From NCBI RefSeq assembly GCF_002234675.1, contig NC_019879.2, forward strand, positions 23,307,855 through 23,371,854: 64,000 nucleotides of DNA, in the 5' to 3' direction. The first letter of the stretch is position 1; each line of letters starts with the position of its first letter. A program made the position numbers and the translations under genes. Positions 1 to 63,815 of this stretch are shown here, one piece after another. The DNA is from Oryzias latipes (lineage: Eukaryota; Chordata; Actinopteri; Beloniformes; Adrianichthyidae). Below the pieces are notes generated by a model, which saw only the letters and a program-made list of their open reading frames with translations, made no database searches and was not told the DNA's origin.

Positions 1-1583
1 TCACTTTTTTATTAATCTTTTGTACCTCACACATCATTTACACCCACAATTACACATTCTTACAATTGGCAAATATATACTTGCCAATTGTAAAACCATT
101 TTTTTCATAGTCATTTATAAAATCTAAAGATATGAATTATTCTAAAACCAAAACGCAGACGTTTTAAAAAGGAACAAGTAGAGAATACTCATCAAAACTC
201 ATCCCCATACTCAATACTTCTTAACAGAATTAAATCGTATTTGTTGAGTTTTACATTATTTCAGTATCTATTATACTGAAACAAGACATCTAAACAAGTG
301 TTGCACAGTTAAAATAAGTACCGGTATATGTTTGTTCATTTAATGAATTTACAGTATATTGTAAGGAAACAAAAAAAAACAAGTATCAAAATTGGTTGTT
401 TTTTTATTTTGTTTTTATATCCACAGTTTTTTTTTTACTGAATTCGTTTGTAAATGTTATTTTTAAGAACTAAGAGGCTGGTAGGAGATGTCTAAAGGCA
501 AAAACCACATTTGAAAAATGATCGAGCATGTTTAATTTAACTCAGTTCTGACTTGCTTCCTTTTGCTAAATATTAGAATGCATTCTCGATTCTATGTTTG
601 CTCCTTCAAAATTACAGATTTTGTTTAATATCACTTTCCTTGACCAAGTAAAAAAGAGGAAATGCTAATTATGCTGACTGATAAAATGCTCTGTAAATTT
701 TAAGTAAGTGCAACAGATTTATTTAGCAAAGTTTGTTCCTGAGCCACAGGAAAAAAAGCAGAAAAAAGTAGGATAACTTCTTTTTTCTTGACCCTCCAGT
801 TTGCTTTTCTTTAATACAGTGACTACAGACATAAATGTTGTATTGAACTGCATTTGTTTGGTTTGTGACAAACCATCACAGTAAAATGAAGAAGAAGAAA
901 AGACAAAAATTGCACAGTGATAAGGTTTTATTTTTTTTCAAGTAAACAAACAAGAGAAATATTTTATTGTGCCATTATCTATCAAAATTACAAAAAAACA
1001 TGCAAAAGCCGTGTTTAATAAAGTACATTTCCATCTTTCTGTACTACACAGAAAATCCTATCATGACCACAACTTGAATTGTTGATTTTGTTCTTTTACA
1101 TTTTCCTGTCAAATGTTGACATTTTTTAAAAGTCTTTAGGTCAGAGGTCATAGGTCATTAAAACATTCATTTTGGGATTATTTGTTTCACAGAAGAGGAT
1201 TGAATTTTTTTTGTTTTTTTTCTAATTTTCTTCCTTTAAAATAACCTAGCTCAACAATGATTTACAAAAAAATAACTTTAATGCCAAACATTCACAATTC
1301 TGCTGCAGTGGGATAGATAACCAGTCTGTCCAATGGTTTTATGTATCAATGAACTTTTCTTCATCATGTGAACTTCTTATAGCGCTCTTTTTAAACCAGA
1401 TTGTGTAGTCGATTTCTTTTCAACTAATCAAGTTAGCCATAAGATGTTGTATTCCTAGATGTTGTGCAAAAGGTAAAAATGAACAAATCTGCAAAAGGAC
1501 ATGACAATTGGTCAGTCATTGCAGTCCATTCTTTCACACTTCACATGAAAAACATTCTATACATTTTCCAAACTAAAAGCGTT
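1..1583. other. 3' UTR and downstream flank of the claudin-10-like paralog
   Basis: AT-rich DNA with no coding exon recognised. On the minus strand AATAAA occurs at 932-927 and 968-963, about 620-660 nt past the stop, and either could be the poly(A) signal. The left edge of the window cuts the flank. Confidence 0.4.
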
Positions 1584-1770
1584 TTACACAAAAGCGTCTC
1601 TCTCTGAAATTTTTGTTGGCATCGTCCCAGATAGTCTTGAGATTTGGCTGGTGGTTCGTCCGGAGCTGTAATATTCGTACATCCTTGAGGGATTGTATCC
1701 AGCGTACATGGATCTTCCTCTGGCCAAAGGAATCATGTATGTGCCCCCATCAATTGTTTGTACTCCGCTC
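1584..1770 (-). CDS. claudin-10-like paralog, exon 5 (cytoplasmic tail and stop)
   Basis: Acceptor TTTAG just above 1770. Codes SGVQTIDGG through the C-terminal SERDAFV and the stop at 1586-1584. DAFV is a plausible class II-like PDZ ligand, where cldn10 ends NAYV. Confidence 0.87.
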
Positions 1771-4206
1771 CTAAATGACACGAAAAGCAGGCCGATTAGT
1801 TTAATGCGATGCTTCCATTCACAGAAAAAGATCATAGAGAGTGATTTTTGTCACCTCCGACGGTAAATTACTCTGAAGACTGTCACAGCATAAAGAATGG
1901 CACCAAAGAAGATTAAGAAGCATCCAACCAGTCCAAGAAAAATAGGAGGACCCAGGTCGTATCTGGAATATAGGAAAATTGAGAGAAAACACAGATCTGT
2001 AGTTAAAGGCGGAGTCACACAGCTACTATGTACATTTTGCTCATATTGCACGGATGAAAATTGGTCATACGTGAATATACTTGGAAAAAGTGAGAGAGGT
2101 AGCTGTCTTTACATGAAATTTTCACAGATGTATTACAAATGAACCACGTTAAAACCACCGAAGTAGTACGAATAAACCACGCTAAAAACACGTAAATCAA
2201 CGTAAAAGCCACCCCAAGATGCAAATCGTGCATGAACCGTTGTGTGTGATTATTGCGCTGTCTATTTGCAATTCATTTGTGATTTGTGCCTCAACATTGT
2301 AGGATATTTGCGCCCTATATGCCATATCAAATAGGGTGCGCAATATCAAATCACGCACAATTGCACAAGACTTATGTAATAATAGTGCATAAACTATGTA
2401 AAATTTGAATAAACTGCAGAATTCTCAGACAAAAAGTATGAACAGTTCAAAACCGAATTCCCGTAAAGACTTTTTGGTCAAACCCTCGATGAGCGTCTGC
2501 GCACATTGAAAACGACCACAAGAACGTTTATCACTAATGTTTTTACATGTGCAAAATGTACGTAAAAAGGTATAGGACAATGAACATCTTACTTTAACAC
2601 TCCTGGCACGGTGGGAGCAAAGGCGACCTTGGCGATCCTGTTTATGTATAAGCAGTAAGCGGCAAGGTTTGACACACCTGTGGGAAGAAGTTTCAATGAA
2701 ATCAGGAAAAAAATAATGGCCAAACATTTCTGCCATTTACAGAGTAAAATTTACCTTCTCGTCAAAAACTCACCTCCACCAAAATGGAACACGGCTCCAG
2801 AAAAGACCAGTTTGTCTTTGGTTTGTTCAGCCCCTCCAATGTAGGTACAATCCATTCCAATGAAGCAACACACCACAGCAAAGAATCCAATAGTCAACCC
2901 ACACATCAGCAATCCCCTCACTGCCTGAACGTAATCTGTGAGACACCCACAGAGTTCAAAGACATGACATAATCACAAAGACAATAAACAGTTTGTGACA
3001 GTTTGTAAGTGTGGATTGATTTTCAATGTCTCATTGTTTCTCTATTTATAGATTTATATTTATAGAATTTATAAAATTTGACCAATTTTCTTTCACAGAA
3101 ATTAAAATGTTTAGCTTATAGGTGCTATTTTTTAAATTCAATGTTTCATGGTGAGATGAGAAACAGGTTTACCCTAACTTAACAGAGTAAGTAGTGTCAT
3201 TTTATAAGGTTTTGAACTCAGAACAAAATTCTTTGCCAACTTCTTAAACTTTTTGCTTTTGTTAGTACATTAGCTTTTGTTAAATTGAAATTAGGTTTTA
3301 ATATTTTAATCTTTGTTTTTAGAGCCTTGCACAGTCAAACCCCTGACCTTTTAACTACCTACTCTCTTGCATGTTCCTTGAGGTCCACTGACAAGAATCT
3401 TATGTGTTCCTAAAACTTTTAGCTGACTTTTTATTTTATTATCATTATTTTTTACTTGTGTTTTACTTAAATGCCTGAGTATTGGGGTTTACCTGCTTTA
3501 GCATCTTGTACTATTTTGCACTTTTTCTCTGTTTTTTTCCTGTTTTAACATTGTAAAGGACATTGTTAGTTGCTCTATGTGAAAAGTGCAATATAAATAC
3601 AAATTTACTTACTTACTTTTGCATATTTCTCGTACTTTTTTGTCCTGTCTTTCCTCTCAAAGTATATGTCCAAAATAAAATATTAACTTCCTTTGTGCAT
3701 TTTAAAGAAGAAGTAACAGTTATTTACATTTCTGTGTCAATATAACCCTCATGCAAAATCAGAATAACACGCGCTTTCAGGTTATTCTTCTGTGCCTTGA
3801 TGAGAAAACATTAGGTTTTGTGTACATAGAAAGTGCATTATAAGCCAAATATATTTTTTACTATACTCAAATATCGTACTAAATAAGGCTAAGCTGTCCA
3901 TCAAAATAACATTTCCACAAATCAACCAAAACAGTGTTGTACTGCATCACACATTGTGCTAGCTTTTTTCTTACAGCTGACGCTCCAGAGAACCGCGTAA
4001 TCTCTGCAATTGGTGACGGCTGTGGAATCGGTGAAACAGTCCTTCCACAGGTTGGACCAGTACCAGGCCACCTTGATAATGAAAGATCCTCCCTGTCCTC
4101 CTATCTGGGTGATTCTCCAGTAGTCCATAGCCATGGTGCACAATACGAACAACCATCCCATCGAGGAGATCAAGAATCCAAATATTTGGATCAAACGTTT
4201 CCTCAT
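1584..4206 (-). CDS. claudin-10-like tight-junction protein (tandem claudin-10 paralog), 5 exons
   Basis: Complete gene: exons 4206-3975, 2935-2774, 2677-2593, 1962-1855 and 1770-1584 (232, 162, 85, 108, 187 bp), all with GT/AG borders and matching phases, giving 257 aa. It is a four-pass membrane protein of tight junctions that lines a paracellular pore. Extracellular loop 1 has the claudin signature W30, N52-L-W54, C57 and C67. TM1 is about residues 8-28 and TM4 follows KYDLGPP. The long cytoplasmic tail is rich in Tyr/Ser/Arg and ends DAFV, a likely PDZ ligand. The five-exon layout and the NLWKDC..DST..NCRD stretch place it in the claudin-10 family, but identity to the neighbouring cldn10 is clearly partial and the tail differs. 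Start: first Met before TM1, with A at -3. Which teleost claudin-10 letter (c, d or e) it matches cannot be decided here. Confidence 0.88.
1855..1962 (-). CDS. claudin-10-like paralog, exon 4
   Basis: 108 bp coding YDLGPPIFLGLVGCF and the rest of TM4 up to FRVIYRR. The acceptor CAG and donor GTGACA fit the phases of exons 3 and 5. Confidence 0.88.
2007..2572. mobile_element. MITE copy 1 of a three-copy family (truncated), in a claudin intron
   Basis: Starts GGCGGAGTCACACAGC and continues through stretches shared with copies near 27.0-27.5 kb and 54.5-55.1 kb, for example AAATCAACGTAAAAGCCA and, near the far end, TGCAAAATGTACGT. The right terminal repeat is missing. It fills most of the intron between exons 4 and 3 and ends about 15 bp from the exon 3 donor. 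Confidence 0.6.
2593..2677 (-). CDS. claudin-10-like paralog, exon 3
   Basis: 85 bp, acceptor CAG and donor GTAAGA. It codes the end of TM3 and extracellular loop 2 (GVSNLAAYCLYINRI to PGVLK). The frame is fixed by both neighbours. Confidence 0.85.
2774..2935 (-). CDS. claudin-10-like paralog, exon 2
   Basis: 162 bp, the same size as exon 2 of the neighbouring cldn10. It starts YYVQAVRGLLM after a CAG acceptor, covers TM2 and the start of TM3, and ends at donor GTGAGT. Confidence 0.88.
2936..3974 (-). other. Intron 1 of the claudin-10-like paralog
   Basis: 1039 bp, AT-rich. I see no further exon, RNA gene or clear repeat in it. Confidence 0.6.
3975..4206 (-). CDS. claudin-10-like paralog, exon 1
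   Basis: Codes residues 1-77: TM1 and the first extracellular loop with W30-NLW-C57-C67. The donor GTAAGA lies at 3974-3969 and the exon ends in phase 1. Confidence 0.88.
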
Positions 4207-6065
4207 TTTTAAAAAATCAAAACTTTTCTAATAAAGCATCAGGAAAAAACAAACACTGCTGGTTAACTTTACTTTGGAGCGATGTGCTGAACCTATATGT
4301 CAGACGATGACGAACGTTTTGGTCCTCAGAGTAGATGAGGGCTCCACACGTTTGTGTCACATGTTTACTGTAAACACAATGGAGTCTGCCTTCTGCTTGG
4401 AAAATCTGACATCTTTAGTCAAAAACTTCCCTTTATCTACTTATAGTCAATCATTCACATCTCATCAGAATAGGAGTAGAATAAATTACAAAAGGTAGTT
4501 GAGATCCTTCGTCAAAAACTTTCTTTCAGGACCAGCTGGTTTAAAATCAAGCCACAAACAAAAATGCATCTTCATTGCATTTGATTTATAAATAAAAATA
4601 ATTTAAAATTTTTGCAGCTTCAACAGCAACTAACTTCAATCTTTATCGTTATTGTAACTGCAGCACTATGACAATTCAAAAAGACAAAATAGCTTTAAGC
4701 CTTCTGGCGTAGCTACAGTATTTATCAGAAGAGGGAAAATTCTTTCTACAGCAAAAACAGCTCACAATGCATCCAAACAGCTATTCTCAAACTGTAAATG
4801 TGGCATTCCAGACCTCCAAAATGTTGCCACGTAGAGGTGAAAAAACAAACATTACATCACCTATAGAGGTGATGCAAAAGTCACATTGTATGTCACCTTA
4901 TGCTTCTCTCTTTTCTGCAAAAATGTCCAGAGGAAGTCAACCATCATTTCCCCCTCTGTGATCCTGTCAGTCATAGGTCTGCCCCACTTATGCAGACATG
5001 TTCATTTGAAGTTTTAAAAAGGAAAAAAAACTTTATTATTTGATCAGTAGTTTTGCTTTGGTTTCCTATTGGGGGGGGGGTCATGGAGACCTGCGTATCA
5101 CCACATCAAACAACAACACAGGAGAAAATGGGAAAAGGGAAAGGGGAAGAGTGTAGTGAGAACTAAAAAGTTGGACATGGAGCAATCTCAGTGAAGTCAA
5201 CACAAGTTGCTTTTGGCTTATGTTATGGATTTCATTTTTGAGTTTAATAACTTAAACGTTTTAAACCGCTGTATAGTGACAGAGGTCCCAAATAAATACA
5301 ATTTATTACTATTACCATTACTACTACTACTATTATTATTAATAATATAAGTAACTGTTTACAGAAGGGCTACATTTTTTTACCCTAACAGATTAAATTT
5401 AAATTACAGTCAACTCTCCATGTTAGATTTTTGTTCACAACAAAACCGTTTACCATCACTTTGAAAATACAATAAAGCTTTATTATATATGAGTGAGTTC
5501 CAAACCTTTAATGTTAGTTCAAGCAAAAAGCTTTGATCTTATTGCCTAAAATCCATTTGTTCTAAAAACCTGTGCAGCTCAGCTGAGAAGCTGCACACTC
5601 CTCTGGTGCAGGCCGAACTTCAGCCCTGAACCTGCGCACACCATGCTGGAAACAGACACTTTTGGCTATTTTAGATCATGTAAAGAACACTACAAAAACT
5701 GACCACCGTTTACACAAAATACGTTTTTATTATTTGCAGTAAGGGAAATGTTATGAAAACAAAGATTAATATATGCATATTTATTACATTTATACCTTCA
5801 TCAGACACAAAGTCAGACAGCTGAGTAAATCCAGAGCAAAATGTAAAAACATAATAGTCCCCACTAGAACCCTAAACAAACCAACTAGACCTGGGATACA
5901 GAAAGAAAAACTAAATCAACCAAAGATTTGTAAAGTAGGCTAAACAAAGCAAAACGGATGGAATAATTTGTGCCTCCGATATGAAAAATAATTCCAAGAT
6001 GAAAAGTGATTTCCAAACTACACAATGGAATTTCCATTTTGCTATTGAAATTCAAATGATACATT

Positions 6066-6268
6066 TTAACCCTTGTGCTATCTTAGATGACCCCACCCTT
6101 ACATAGACGTGTTTTCCCTACCATGACAAAGGTGGAAAGATTTCATGTAATCCATGGACACCAGTGAAGATCATAAATCATTGAAGAAAAAACGTTCAGC
6201 GCACTGTCTAGTGGGTCTAGATGACCCAACTCCCAACGGTAAAGTGCCTAGGATAGCACAAGGGTTAA
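6066..6268. mobile_element. piggyBac-like MITE, copy 1
   Basis: Element 6070-6264 flanked by TTAA on both sides (6066-6069, 6265-6268), with inverted ends CCCTTGTGCTATC and GATAGCACAAGGG. A second, near-identical copy is at 23638-23842. TTAA duplications and CCCTT-type ends are typical of piggyBac-derived MITEs. No coding capacity. Confidence 0.82.
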
Positions 6269-7079
6269 ATGTCAGCCCTACATGACTGCAGCTCTGTGAA
6301 CAATGTGTGACACATTGTTGTTCATTCTTATGGAACTGAGCTGTGCTCAGTGGGACAGGTTTTTTTTTAACACTGCTGCCATCTTCTGGTGAAATATAAA
6401 AGAGTTTTTTTTTTGGACGCTTGTGTTTTTCCTGCCGACAGAGCAGACGGGTTATATTTTCTACAATCCACCTTGTGAAGTGTGTGTGTCGAAACTACAC
6501 TTTGTACGTACTAAAGGGTTAAACTAAAATATGGTGGGAGACAGTTTCTATGGATACTTCCTGTATGCAGACAGATGTGCACAATCCCCCTCCCACCGAA
6601 GGGCCGTGAGAGTCTCCATTCCCACGTCTTTGCTTTAAAAACATCAACTATAAGTGCTTCCTGTAAAGCATTCACCATGTATACAAGTTTTTTCAATAAG
6701 AGTGTTAAAGATAAAAACTGGACTCTTTTGACAACTGTTTGAACAGAATGCTCAAAAAATCTGAGAGAAAAATAGTCTTTGGTTTATCTGAACTCAATGT
6801 GAAAGGTTTGGATTTTAATCCAGATATGAGATATTGTGAAAAGAGAATCCAAACTCCTGCAAAAGAGTCTCGGTTTCAGCCTGGCTGGAAAACTACATAA
6901 CAGAAAGGCCACCAATGCAAAGGAATCAATCAAAACATTATTTATCCAACCACGTTTGATAAAATCAAATCACCTTCATGTCAGGTTGATTTTATTTATA
7001 TTATTGATAAAAACATTCTGGCAATGCAGGGGTTGAACTTTCATTTTACTTTTGCACTCCGGGAACTCTCTTAGCAAAA

Positions 7080-7290
7080 TGTAGTACACTTGAAGTTTGT
7101 TTCATTAAGTATATTTGTGTTCCATTTTAGATTGTAGTATAAACACACAGTTTGGGAAGCATACTATCTAAATACTTGAGACTAAATTTGAACATTTTAA
7201 GTTTACAGTATATAAACTTCAAGTATAGTACCTCACTTTGAGTATAGACTAAGTATGCTTGTAGTTCACTTAAATAGATTATTAAAGGAG
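7080..7290. repeat. AAGTATACTT-type dispersed repeat, copy 1
   Basis: Short runs related to AAGTATA, AGTACACTT and TTTAAGT recur, with matching order and spacing, at about 20270-20430 (for example CCTCACTTTGAGTATA here and CCTCACTTTTAGTATA there). The family is not identified. Confidence 0.4.
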
Positions 7291-7767
7291 TTATTCTGAT
7301 TTTGTTAGAATTTTCAATGCAGCTAAACACTTTTTAGGCCTCAGATCATGCAGGCCTTGTAAAAAAAAAACACTTACAACACACACTTTTGTAAAATCTC
7401 AGTTTCTGACTTAATCACACACTCCCATTAATGGGAATATTAGTAGATTGGAGCAGACCTTCTAATCTGGAAGCAACTGATTCAGGACCTTTGTGATGTG
7501 GGTGCCTGTATGAAGTGGATTCATTTACAAATCACACCAGGTGAGGGCACGGGCCACGCATTACCCACTTCCTGTACACGCCTACTTTTCATGCGCACTT
7601 TAGTTATACACTTTTTTGAAATTTCTCTTAACTTCTAAATAAATTCTGCATGTGAAGACAGTTGGATTACTGATCCTGAGAATCAGCAGACTCACACGGA
7701 AAATCCCCAGTTTCCAAAAGAAGGAATAAGGAAAAAGGCGAGCTCGTCTGTGATGTGACGAATTCCA

Positions 7768-7784
7768 TTTATTTTTCTTTTATT
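7768..7784 (-). terminator. Candidate poly(A) signals of cldn10
   Basis: Two AATAAA hexamers on the minus strand (7784-7779 and 7773-7768), about 310 nt past the cldn10 stop. Cleavage is not visible from sequence alone. Confidence 0.45.
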
Positions 7785-8091
7785 CCACTTGAAGGCTTCT
7801 AGAGTCACAATTTCTTAAATCTATACCACAGAAAACAACATGTATTTGATTTCAACATTTTAACAAAATAAGGAAAAGCAGAAAACCTAATTGTGGAAAA
7901 GATTTCAATCTGAAAAACGTCATAAAAAAAAACACAATTTACACCTGAAATCAATAAGCTGCAAATCAGAAATGATTTCCGTGTCAAATAGAACCTGCCA
8001 GGTTTGCTGTATTTCTTCCACTTTCTGTGGCTTTTCATTTTCAAGAGGTAACAGTATCTTTCACTATATAGATGGTTTATGTTCACCTGGT

Positions 8092-13830
<5,739 letters not shown>

Positions 13831-15041
13831 TTGACAGCTTCAGGAAAATTGTAAGACTTTAGATTAAAAAAGTCAGAAGAAATCAAATGTCCTCAGGCCA
13901 CTGCATTACACTGTGGACATGTGTTTCCACAGGATGATTAACAAACAGGACATGTCTCAGTGTCTGCGGAAGGTACCGGGAGTGAAACAGTAAAGAACAC
14001 CGGAGTTAGACATTAAGCTTGGAAGGCAAGGATGACAGAAGAGCCTTTCTATGTGCTCATGTTTGGGTCTTAAGATCGTCAGGTATCATATTAACGTAAA
14101 AAAAAAGGTGTAATCATTAATCGTTAAAACAGGAGAAAAGCAGGTGACAAAGTCCAGTCTACTGGTTCATCTATTTCAGTTCACAGCATTGAGCAACTAA
14201 AGACAAATGATTTGCCAGCTCCTATGTGAACATCTTAGGAAAAAAGAAAAGAAAATCGCCATAGTTTTTAAAATATGTATCCTCTTAGACTCAGTTTTGT
14301 TTACATTTAAAAAACAAAACAAAAAAAAACAACATATATGGAGCAAAAAGAATGAAACTGCCAGAAAAAAGAAGAAAAAGTTATTTTTTCACTATAAATT
14401 TAGAAATTTCTGTTTTTTTTTTCTGGAGTTAATTTGTACAAATAGGTTGAATAAAAAAGTACATTTTAATTAGGCTTATTTTTTTGTTTATTTGAACTGT
14501 ATGTGGTTTAATCTGAGCACAGGTGATGGTGTGAGAAATGTTAATATGATGCAATGTTTAAAAGGGAGCAGACAATTATAAGAATTGTATTCTTCAATTC
14601 TGCTCCCTTCCAATCATGAAAATGTTTAATAGGTAAAACAAACATGTAAACATTTGGGCATAAATAATTTTCATGAAAGGACGCAATAAATAAATTAAAT
14701 GAAAATTTGTGCCAAATGTAACATTAAGTTTGAAGAGGTTTTCCTGGAAATGCTAAATTTTCCCTTTAAAAAGCTATTTTGATCAGAAACTGTATTAGTT
14801 GTATTGTTAGCCTAAGTTTAGAAGTTTTTTCTTTGGCTGATTATAATTTATTCCTGCCAATTTTATTGTAAATGTGTTGTTCTATCCATCAAACCTGAAC
14901 ACTGTTAGGTGTTGAATATATGTAAGCCTAAGGACTGTGTTAGAAAAAAAAAAGTCAAATATCACTTCTGTCCTACGGAGCCCCTAAAGGGCCATTGATA
15001 GAAAAAAAAATGGAGGAAAACATTTTTTTTTTTGAAGTAAA

Positions 15042-15511
15042 CATGTCTATGAAGACTCTCATTCATCCAGGTTGGTTCCATTCTAGCCAGAGAGAAAGGA
15101 TGGTTTGAACGAGGAGTGAAAGAAGCCATCTTTGTCAAGAAGGATAAACCTTCTCTTAATAAGAATGGTGGTCTCAGGTTTATTCTTCCATCCATCTGCG
15201 GCAGTGTCTTGAAACCTAAACAAACCAAACCAGTTCCACCTGAGTCGTTAACCGCTGAAAGAGAGGACCAATTTGGAGAGTGAGTCACTGGCTCCCAAAC
15301 CCCCAGCTGAGGACAAAGGACTATTAACGACCCGAAACCATGTAGGCTAAGTGGACAATACCTCCAGTTTCAGGTCTGACTCCTCCCCCATGAACGCATA
15401 TATATACCAGCTCCTAGACCAGCTAATTAAGAATTGACAAAGCCTCTTGGATAAGAGGCGAAACGTCTTCTAACTTTAAGAAACAAGTCCAGATGACATC
15501 CCCTAAACCTA
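15042..15511 (+). mobile_element. Penelope-like retroelement 3' fragment (GIY-YIG nuclease tail)
   Basis: Frame up to a stop at 15281-15283 reads WFERGVKEAIFVKKDKPSLN, which I recognise as the end of the GIY-YIG endonuclease domain of fish Penelope-like elements. The fragment lies between 13-bp direct repeats TTTTTGAAGTAAA (15029-15041, 15512-15524), a likely target duplication, so it entered the TIR element secondarily. Severely 5' truncated and inactive. Confidence 0.7.
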
Positions 15512-15725
15512 TTTTTGAAGTAAAAAAATTGTTTTGAAGTAAAAAAAAAAAAAAAAAAAACTAACTGGTGCGCACCAGTTAGTATCAGAAGCTATCAGAT
15601 AGTTGACCTGCTTGCTCATTGTGCACCAAGTAGCTACAGTTGTCTTGAGAATGGCTAAAGTTGAGGATATGGACCTTGTAAACTTTCTGAAAACACGAAA
15701 TATTACTGACAATGTCATAATGTCA

Positions 15726-15853
15726 CCTGAAACTAACTGGTGCGCACCTGAAACTAACTGGTGCGCACCTGAAACTAACTGGTGCGCACCTGAAACTAAC
15801 TGGTGCGCACCTGAAACTAACTGGTGCGCACCTGAAACTAACTGGTGCGCACC
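15726..15853. repeat. 21-bp minisatellite, six units
   Basis: Six near-perfect head-to-tail units of CCTGAAACTAACTGGTGCGC plus A. Each contains the palindrome GGTGCGCACC. The unit length is a multiple of three, so both strands stay open (TNWCAPE on plus, VSGAHQL on minus), but there is no sign of a real protein. Confidence 0.95.
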
Positions 15854-16860
15854 AGTAATTTTTTTTTTCCTCCAGTTTTTTTTTTCCATCAATGGCCCTT
15901 TAGGGGCTCCGTACTGTCCTAATTATTCTATAATAAAAAAACATGCTTATGGTGAAACCCTGCAAACAAGCAAGGGTCTGATTATTAAGACATTATGGAT
16001 TAAAAGCTTTGCAAAGATGAATCATTTTAATACTCCTAACAGGAGCGAGAATAAGAACAGTCAGCAGATGAATCTAGTTGCATTGAGAATTAGCAGTTTT
16101 TTTTTTGCCATGTTCACATGTTTGAGGATCATTAATGATCTACTCATACATTCTGCTGCATTTTTGTATCCTGTTCCTTTCCAAAACATAAGATGAAACC
16201 ATCATTCATCCATCATATTCTGCAGGCCCTCTTATTGATTTTCCCAGAGATTTTAGGTCTCCTTCCCAGTAATAACAAAACATTTAAATGTTTTTCCGAT
16301 CGGCATTTGATCTATAGTTAAAGCGTTCCAAGTGGTCTTTTTATTACAATAATGCGGTAACTAGCCAAAAATTTAAACAAGAATTTAAGTGGAGTGGCTT
16401 TTTAAGATGAACAGGTACAACTCCACCCATGGATTACAGATATTGAACTGCAGCAGCACTTTTAGCAGTCTACATATTTTTTAAAGTTTGCAAAATATCC
16501 AAATACCATCCCTTTTCATATTTTTCAGATTTTACTGTATGTAAATGTGTTTACTGCAGTTGCAATTGTGGTAATTTTATCATGTGGTGGAAATGCCCAA
16601 TCTCATGAAGGACGTTAGCACCAGCCAATGACGGGACAAATCCATCTCTGCTCCTGGGGTTGGCGGGGTCACATGGTACTCTCTGCTTACTCACAAGTGG
16701 CTGCAAGGCTCCAAGGGTAATCCTGTGCTGAGTGGGGGTGGGTTCAACATCAACACACACTGAACTTCACAGCAGCTGTTTCCCCCTCTGACTGCTTATC
16801 AATACGGTCTGCCACACAGTGCAGAAAACCTACAGGTTGCCTGTACTGTGTTTGTGAGGA

Positions 16861-63815
<46,955 letters not shown>

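Larger units (their letters stand above)
4207..8091. other. Intergenic region between the two claudin genes
   Basis: Holds the promoter side of the left claudin gene and the 3' side of cldn10. Recognised inside: a piggyBac-like MITE (6070-6264), a (TAT/TAC)-rich tract near 5310-5350, an AAGTATACTT-type repeat (about 7080-7290) and cldn10 poly(A) signals near 7770. No other gene is supported. Confidence 0.6.
14974..15913. mobile_element. TIR DNA element with a 21-bp minisatellite, split by a Penelope-like fragment
   Basis: Inverted ends TACGGAGCCCCTAAAGGGCC (14974 on) and its complement (to 15913), about 45 bp with few mismatches, flanked by the direct repeat CTGTCC (14968-14973, 15914-15919). 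Inside are a 22-bp perfect palindrome (15561-15582), a short reading frame starting MAKVEDMDLVNFLKTRNITD at 15651, and six 21-bp units. Without the Penelope insert the element is about 457 bp. Superfamily not assigned. Confidence 0.75.
13831..16860. other. Divergent intergenic region between cldn10 exon 1a and abcc4
   Basis: About 3.0 kb between two start codons pointing apart, so it should hold both promoters. It contains the nested TIR/Penelope element (14974-15913). No CpG-rich island or clear TATA box is visible. The last 140 bp before 16861 are probably abcc4 5' UTR. Confidence 0.55.

Noticed and set aside
5570..5600. Small inverted repeat (GTGCAGC / GCTGCAC)
   Set aside because: Short hairpins of this size occur by chance; no second copy or related feature was seen.
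15509..16196. 127- and 197-aa repeat proteins on opposite strands
   Set aside because: Openness follows from the 21-bp minisatellite unit; flanks are transposon ends and homopolymers, and both strands are open equally.
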